Shown: piece after piece, positions 59,666 to 64,000 of the stretch | Layout: each line of letters starts with the position of its first letter | Position numbering within the stretch: the first letter of the stretch is position 1 | Assembly: GCA_964036295.1 (NCBI GenBank) | Contig: OZ038463.1 | Location: forward strand, 21,873,069-21,937,068 | DNA length: 64,000 nucleotides | Reading direction: 5' to 3' | Origin: Plumapathes pennacea | Lineage: Eukaryota > Cnidaria > Anthozoa > Antipatharia > Myriopathidae | Translations under genes and position numbers: made by a program | The notes under the pieces: generated by a model | The model's database searches: none | Seen by the model: the letters and a program-made list of their open reading frames with translations, nothing else | Told to the model about the DNA's origin: nothing

Positions 59666-60991
59666 ATGACTACTTTTGGAGAGTTCCGCGATATTCTAAT
59701 GCTCTACTACGACGCTAAACTTATTTCAGATGAAGATTTTGTTCTCTTGTACGACGTGTTTCAGTCAAAAAATCCTAATTTTCCTTACGATGATTACACT
59801 CGATTTGACCTCAATGCGATGGATGAAGCGGAGTGCAACGCGGAATTCAGATTCTTAAAAAGAGATCTTCCAGCTCTCGCTGAAGCCTTGCAGTTGCCAC
59901 CAACCTTTAAGCTGTACCAGAGAAGTGTAGTGAATGGCATGGAAGGGCTATGTATGCTGCTAAGACGAGTTGCATATCCGTGTAGATATGGTGATATGGT
60001 TCACCGCTTCGAACGTCCAGTACCCGTGATAAGCATGGCCGTAAATCACGTTATTGATTATATTTACGACACCCACGGCCATCTCATAACCCGCTGGAAT
60101 GATGCAGTGCTAAACCCTCGAGCACTAGAACTGTATGCAGAATCGATTCAAGAGAAAGGGGCTGCTCTCCAAAATTGTTTTGGTTTTGTGGACGGAACTG
60201 TTCGACCAATATCACGACCAGATGAACATCAGAGACTAGTGTACAATGGGCATAAAAGAGTGCACGCTTTGAAGTTCCAGTCAGTGGTACTGCCAAATGG
60301 GCTGATTGCAAACCTCTACGGGCCAACGAGTAAATTTGTTTCACCCCCCATATATTCTTTCATATAGCATATTATTTTTTATTCTTGTGTATTCAGCTAA
60401 ATTACTAAAAAACTAGGAAAGCATTTGCAGTTATAAACTTAAACTATTGCCAAAAAATTATGAATAAAATTTTATGTCCCACTTCAATATGCCCTCCCCC
60501 CTCCCCTTGCCATGGAACAACTTCATTGCTAACAGAATCTTCCCATTGTATCTTTTCTTCCAGAAGGGAAAAAACATGATGCTGGCATGCTTGCAGATTC
60601 TGGGCTCTTACTTGACCTAGAACGTTATGCATTCTCCACAACAGCCCAACCCATGTGCATATATGGAGATCCAGCGTACCCTTTGAGAATTCACCTGCAA
60701 GCACCATTCAGAGGCGCAGCTATCACACCCTAGATGCAGATGTTTAATTCATCCATGAGCTCCGTTCGAATTTCAGTTGAATGGTTATTTGGAGACATAT
60801 TAAACTACTTTAAATTTTTAGACTTTAAGAAAAATCTGAAAATCGGGTTAAGTAGTGTAGGGAAAATGTATGTTGTGTGTGCACTACTGAGAAATGCTTT
60901 AACATGCCTCTATGGTAATCAGACCTCAGAGTTTTTTCAATTGAATCCTCCAAGCCTCCAAGATTACTTCACAAATCAGGAACAGAGGTGA
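59666..60991 (+). pseudogene. HARBI1-like: Harbinger DDE transposase with one nonsense codon
   Basis: Exon 1 59666-60329 and exon 2 60564-60991, with a GTAAAT donor and TTCCAG acceptor; together about 362 residues, normal for HARBI1-type nucleases. It starts MTTFGEFRD. The catalytic pattern is visible: CFGFVDGTVRPI (first Asp), HDAGMLADSG (second Asp) and VEWLFGD (Glu), with GDPAYPL between. TAG at 60731-60733 interrupts the frame (..AAITP stop MQMFNSSMS..), where relatives have an amino acid, probably Gln from a CAG-to-TAG change. The protein would lose its catalytic Glu and C-terminus. The BEL insertion abuts the start codon, whose AT lies in the target duplication, and separates the gene from its own 5' region. 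Confidence 0.85.
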
Positions 60992-61314
60992 GGCTTCAAA
61001 ATTTTCTTAACACTTTCTTTGTAATCTTTGCAATTCCCTTAGCTCTTTCTATGTAGGGGCTCAATTTCAGCACTGAGATGTTTAAAACAGTAAATGTATA
61101 ATTTTTATTTCAATAATGTTTGTAACAACGGTCATAATAATAGAAAGCTTACACTATTAAAAGGCTACATTTACAACAAAGAGACTAATGATAAATAAAC
61201 ATTTTGTAATTATCAACATGGACAGGGGACTGTTGGAGCACTGGTAAAATCAATGCCCTTGAATGATAAACAGGCAAACACAACAATAGGTAACATGTGC
61301 TAAGTATGAAACAG

Positions 61315-62097
61315 TCAATTTTGTTTTGGAGCAAATTTCTCAAGCAGAGTCAACAGGAGCTGAGACTGCTGTTGCTGTTGGCTTAACATGGATTGTATGG
61401 CTTGCAACTGTTGCTGTTGATACCTTTCCTGTTGTTTTTGCTGTTCCTGTTGTTGCTTTCCCTGTTCCTGGTGTTGATGCTGAATAATTGTCAGCATTTG
61501 CTGCTGCATTTTGTTTTGCTGCTCTGCTAGAAGTGAATTTCTAGCCTCCTCTTGTTTTTTTAGATCTATCTCTTCTTTCCTCAAAGCCATCTCTTCTTTA
61601 GCTTTATCATGTAAATAAGTTAATGCATCACCAACATTTTTCCTACTTTTCTTGGCTGGGATTTCTCCAGTGCTTTTTTGATTCCGCTTTTGAGTCTGCC
61701 CCATTGTCTCCATAGCTTTATATCGCATCTTCTCTGCAGTTGCCTTGTCTTGTTCAACTTTTTTTCTTGCTCCTGCGGCTGTGGGTTTATTCCCTGCCTC
61801 TTGTTCTTTTTCACATAGTTCCTCCAAAAGAACATCTATTTCTCGCACTTCTGGACTAATACCACTTGCTTTCTCTTCATCTTTGGTCTTTGCCTTGAAT
61901 TTGGTCATAAGCAAGTTCAATCTGTCCCTCAATGAACGTTTGTTTACATGGAAATTTGGTACAGACAGGTTATTCAGCCGTGCAGCAACACCATCCCATA
62001 CCTTTCCCCTCTTAGGGCTACCCTTTCTGGTTTGATACAAGTCTGAGACCAAGACCTCTCTCAGAAATAAAGTGTCATGTTGATCTGTCCACTCCAT
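61315..62097 (-). CDS. Harbinger Myb/SANT-like accessory protein
   Basis: An intact 260-residue frame starts MEWTDQHDTLFLREVLVSDL. Residues about 1-85 form a Myb/SANT-like domain (W at 3, KVWDGVAARLNNL and RSLRDRLNLLMTKF), which in this superfamily binds the transposon ends or helps bring the transposase into the nucleus. The middle is lysine-rich with KKSRK, a possible nuclear signal. The C-terminal 80 residues are glutamine-rich (QQQ runs) and likely coiled coil. It converges on the transposase gene, as usual for animal Harbinger elements. No stop or frameshift was seen, unlike the transposase beside it. The ATG at 62097 is the only reasonable start. Confidence 0.85.
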   Translation of the reverse strand: MEWTDQHDTLFLREVLVSDLYQTRKGSPKRGKVWDGVAARLNNLSVPNFHVNKRSLRDRLNLLMTKFKAKTKDEEKASGISPEVREIDVLLEELCEKEQEAGNKPTAAGARKKVEQDKATAEKMRYKAMETMGQTQKRNQKSTGEIPAKKSRKNVGDALTYLHDKAKEEMALRKEEIDLKKQEEARNSLLAEQQNKMQQQMLTIIQHQHQEQGKQQQEQQKQQERYQQQQLQAIQSMLSQQQQQSQLLLTLLEKFAPKQN

Positions 62098-62739
62098 TAT
62101 TCTGAAAAAGGCAGTGTACTACAGTCAAAATTTTAAAGCAAATTCACAACCTTTTACAGAAAGTCGACCTTAGCTAATGTAAACAAGAAGTTAATAGAGA
62201 CATTTTCCCACAAAACATGAAGTAAATTGAGATGGGAAAGCTGCGACGACATAAAATAAACAGAGTTTTTCCGAAGGGAAGTTGCAGGTTGTATAAATCA
62301 AGCTGAGAGATTTTCAAACAGCTATCAGCTCTGCCGGGCTTAAAAATAAAACATTCCTCTTAAGATCGGAAAGTTGTGCCAAAGATCAAAAATCACTTAC
62401 AAGCTAGCTTTTGTGGCCACTGGCTCAGGTGGTTCGGTCATGTTAATCCTGAGGAAAGAAGCAAAACAAAACCCTTTAGATCGTCTTACAAACTGGCAGG
62501 TAAGTTTTGAACACATTTAAAACTCATTTATGGAAAAACAATGTACACAAAAGCAACAAATAAGGCCAAAGTTACTCACGTTGTCGCTACGACGGCAAAA
62601 TCTCTCAACTCGCGTCGCCGACGTGAGGGTGACGGCGGTGCGTTTGGAATTCGCATGCGCAGTAGAACTCAGGCCAGTCTTTATCGGTTTCTCACGTCGC
62701 CGTCGCACCGAAAACGTCAGTTGCTTAAGTTCCCTAGTA

Positions 62740-64000
62740 CTGAGTGTCGACATGACGTACAATTGTGGTGCATTCTATGTCACACCGACAACATATCGCC
62801 ACCATCTGCTTCTTTCCAAGAGAACCGGAAAACATCCAGTTATGCTTGGACCGACACTGATTCACAAGCATCGCGATGATGAAGCCTTCAGCTATCTGGC
62901 AAACTGTATGACCAGGCTGAAGCCGTCATTGGCAAGAATTTTGGCCATTGGATGCGATCGCGACAAAGCGATAAAGAAAGGCTTGGCTCCTCAATTTCCA
63001 TGTGCTGTGTTACTGGCGTGCAAGAAGCATTTTGAAGATGACATCAAGAGGAAACTTACAGGCCTTGGCGTAAATGGCATCGAGAGGGAGCAAATTATTG
63101 CTGATATTTTTGGGACTGTAGCTATGAAGGAACGAGGATTGGTGGACCGTTCAAGTGAGGTGGAATTCGACCACGACCTGGCAGAGTTGCAGCAGATATG
63201 GAATGATCGTGAGAAGGAAGCCAGAAACAGCACTGCTCCCGAATTCCATTCCTGGTTCTTACGTTATCAAGCGAAGGATGTCAAGGAAATGCTGTTATAC
63301 TCCGTCAGATGCGAAATCGGCTTTGGTTATGACTTCTATTACAACAACGACCCAGAATCGATCCATCGTAACATCAAGATAAGGCAAGATTTCAAGGCCA
63401 CTGACATGTCTACTGTGGTGGAAAACATCCGGAGGGAGAGAGATACTAATTTGGGATACATTGAAGATGCCATCATTGGTAACGGTCCCTATGAGATGGC
63501 GCCCAAGTTCACAGACTTCAAAGTAGACCAGCACGCTTGGACGAACGACTGGTCAGAGGCATGAAAGCGGAGGCATCTCCGTAACTTCCACCAAGCCCTT
63601 TCAACTGACCCAGTGTGCCCCAGTTCTCTGCTAAGGCCACATGAAGAATACGAAGAAAACACGAACGATAATGAGACTGCAAACATGACAGGGGCTGCAA
63701 GTGAAACTGCAACAGTGCCACGCGAAGATGAAACGGCCGCGACAGTCACGCGCGTGGATGCAACGGCCACGACAGTGACGCACACAGGTCAAACCACAAT
63801 ACTGGCAAACGTGGATCAGTTGTCTGTTCCCTTCTGCGAGACTGGCCTGTCTTCAGTTTTCCAGCTGTCTTACAACAAAGCTGTGCATTTGTTGGTTAGC
63901 AGTGAAAACGTTGTTAAAGCCCCAGGTAGCCACAAAGGCTACCTCGCAGCCAGTGACTCAAACCCAACTCCATATTTCATTGCGGTCAAGCGAAACGGAG
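62740..64000 (+). pseudogene. MULE-like gene, 3' part, running off the window
   Basis: Continues the frame broken at 52307: LSVDMTYNCGAFYVTPTTYR, GPTLIHKHRDDEAF, AIGCDRDKAIKKGL (an Asp-containing core motif), CKKHFEDDIKRKL, then WFLRYQAKDVKEML and FTDFKVDQHAWTNDW. TGA at 63562-63564 is followed by more than 140 further codons in the same frame with no stop, including SVFQLSYNKAVHLLVSS and NPTPYFIAVKRNG at the window end, which looks like the lead-in to the C-terminal zinc-binding part of the family. The TGA therefore looks like one nonsense mutation, possibly CGA to TGA. I take the family to be MULE-derived; that is from memory of its core motifs. Confidence 0.7.

Larger units (their letters stand above)
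52308..62736 (+). mobile_element. PIF/Harbinger transposon, split by a BEL retrotransposon
   Basis: Terminal inverted repeats begin GGGAACTTAAGCAACTGACG; the outer 43 bp are perfect and similarity continues to about 65 bp. A 3-bp direct repeat flanks the element (GTA at 52305-52307 and 62737-62739; TAG one base over fits equally). Either reading restores an open frame in the interrupted host gene. Removing the 7.2-kb BEL insertion and its duplicated 5 bp leaves about 3.2 kb, the normal size. It carries the two standard Harbinger genes, a DDE transposase (+) and a Myb/SANT-like DNA-binding protein (-), facing each other. Confidence 0.9.

Noticed and set aside
63562..63564. Recoded TGA (selenocysteine or readthrough) in the MULE-like gene
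   Set aside because: There is no reason for recoding in this family, another stop lies in the 5' part, and the gene is already interrupted by a transposon; a nonsense mutation is simpler.

Overview
The window reads as nuclear DNA of a cnidarian, most likely an anthozoan such as a stony coral. It is AT-rich, its few genes have short exons with canonical GT/AG introns, and DNA transposons, BEL retrotransposon sequence and cnidarian-type MULE and Harbinger gene families fill the gaps. The taxon is inferred from family content, not proven.

Host genes that can be modelled: (1) 14766-19071 (+), a five-exon B4GALNT3/4-like N-acetylgalactosaminyltransferase with a membrane anchor, a PA14-like region and a GT7-type catalytic domain; (2) 24015-20011 (-), a kelch-repeat protein, best modelled as three exons with a distant first exon; (3) 29487-26980 (-), a TMPPE-like transmembrane metallophosphoesterase in three exons, with a tRNA-Gly(GCC) gene just beyond its 3' end; (4) 44885-43130 (-), the last three exons of a gene I do not recognise.

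The rest is mostly mobile DNA. The left third (1-14.7 kb) has no convincing genes. It holds a 902-bp foldback element with 7-bp target duplications, a palindromic hairpin element, two copies of a 34-bp tandem repeat, a long AAT/ATT microsatellite, a C18A27 tract and a Harbinger-like MITE. The 30-43 kb block holds a three-copy MITE family, Harbinger-derived fragments with Myb/SANT-like exons, an 0.8-kb direct repeat ending in a hairpin, a decayed Helitron coding fragment and a 66-bp minisatellite interrupted by a MITE. At 48142-45117 (-) lies a PHD-FLYWCH-MULE transposase gene of seven exons, apparently carrying one frameshift.

The most informative structure is at 51.4-64.0 kb, a three-layer nest. 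A MULE-like gene (+) is split by a Harbinger transposon (52308-62736, about 3.2 kb when empty) carrying its DDE transposase and its Myb/SANT partner. That transposon is itself split, at the transposase start codon, by a complete 7.2-kb BEL/Pao retrotransposon with two 370-bp LTRs that look identical, a 5-bp target duplication and an open 2089-residue gag-pol frame. The layers date themselves: the oldest gene has two in-frame stops, the Harbinger transposase has one, and the BEL element has none.
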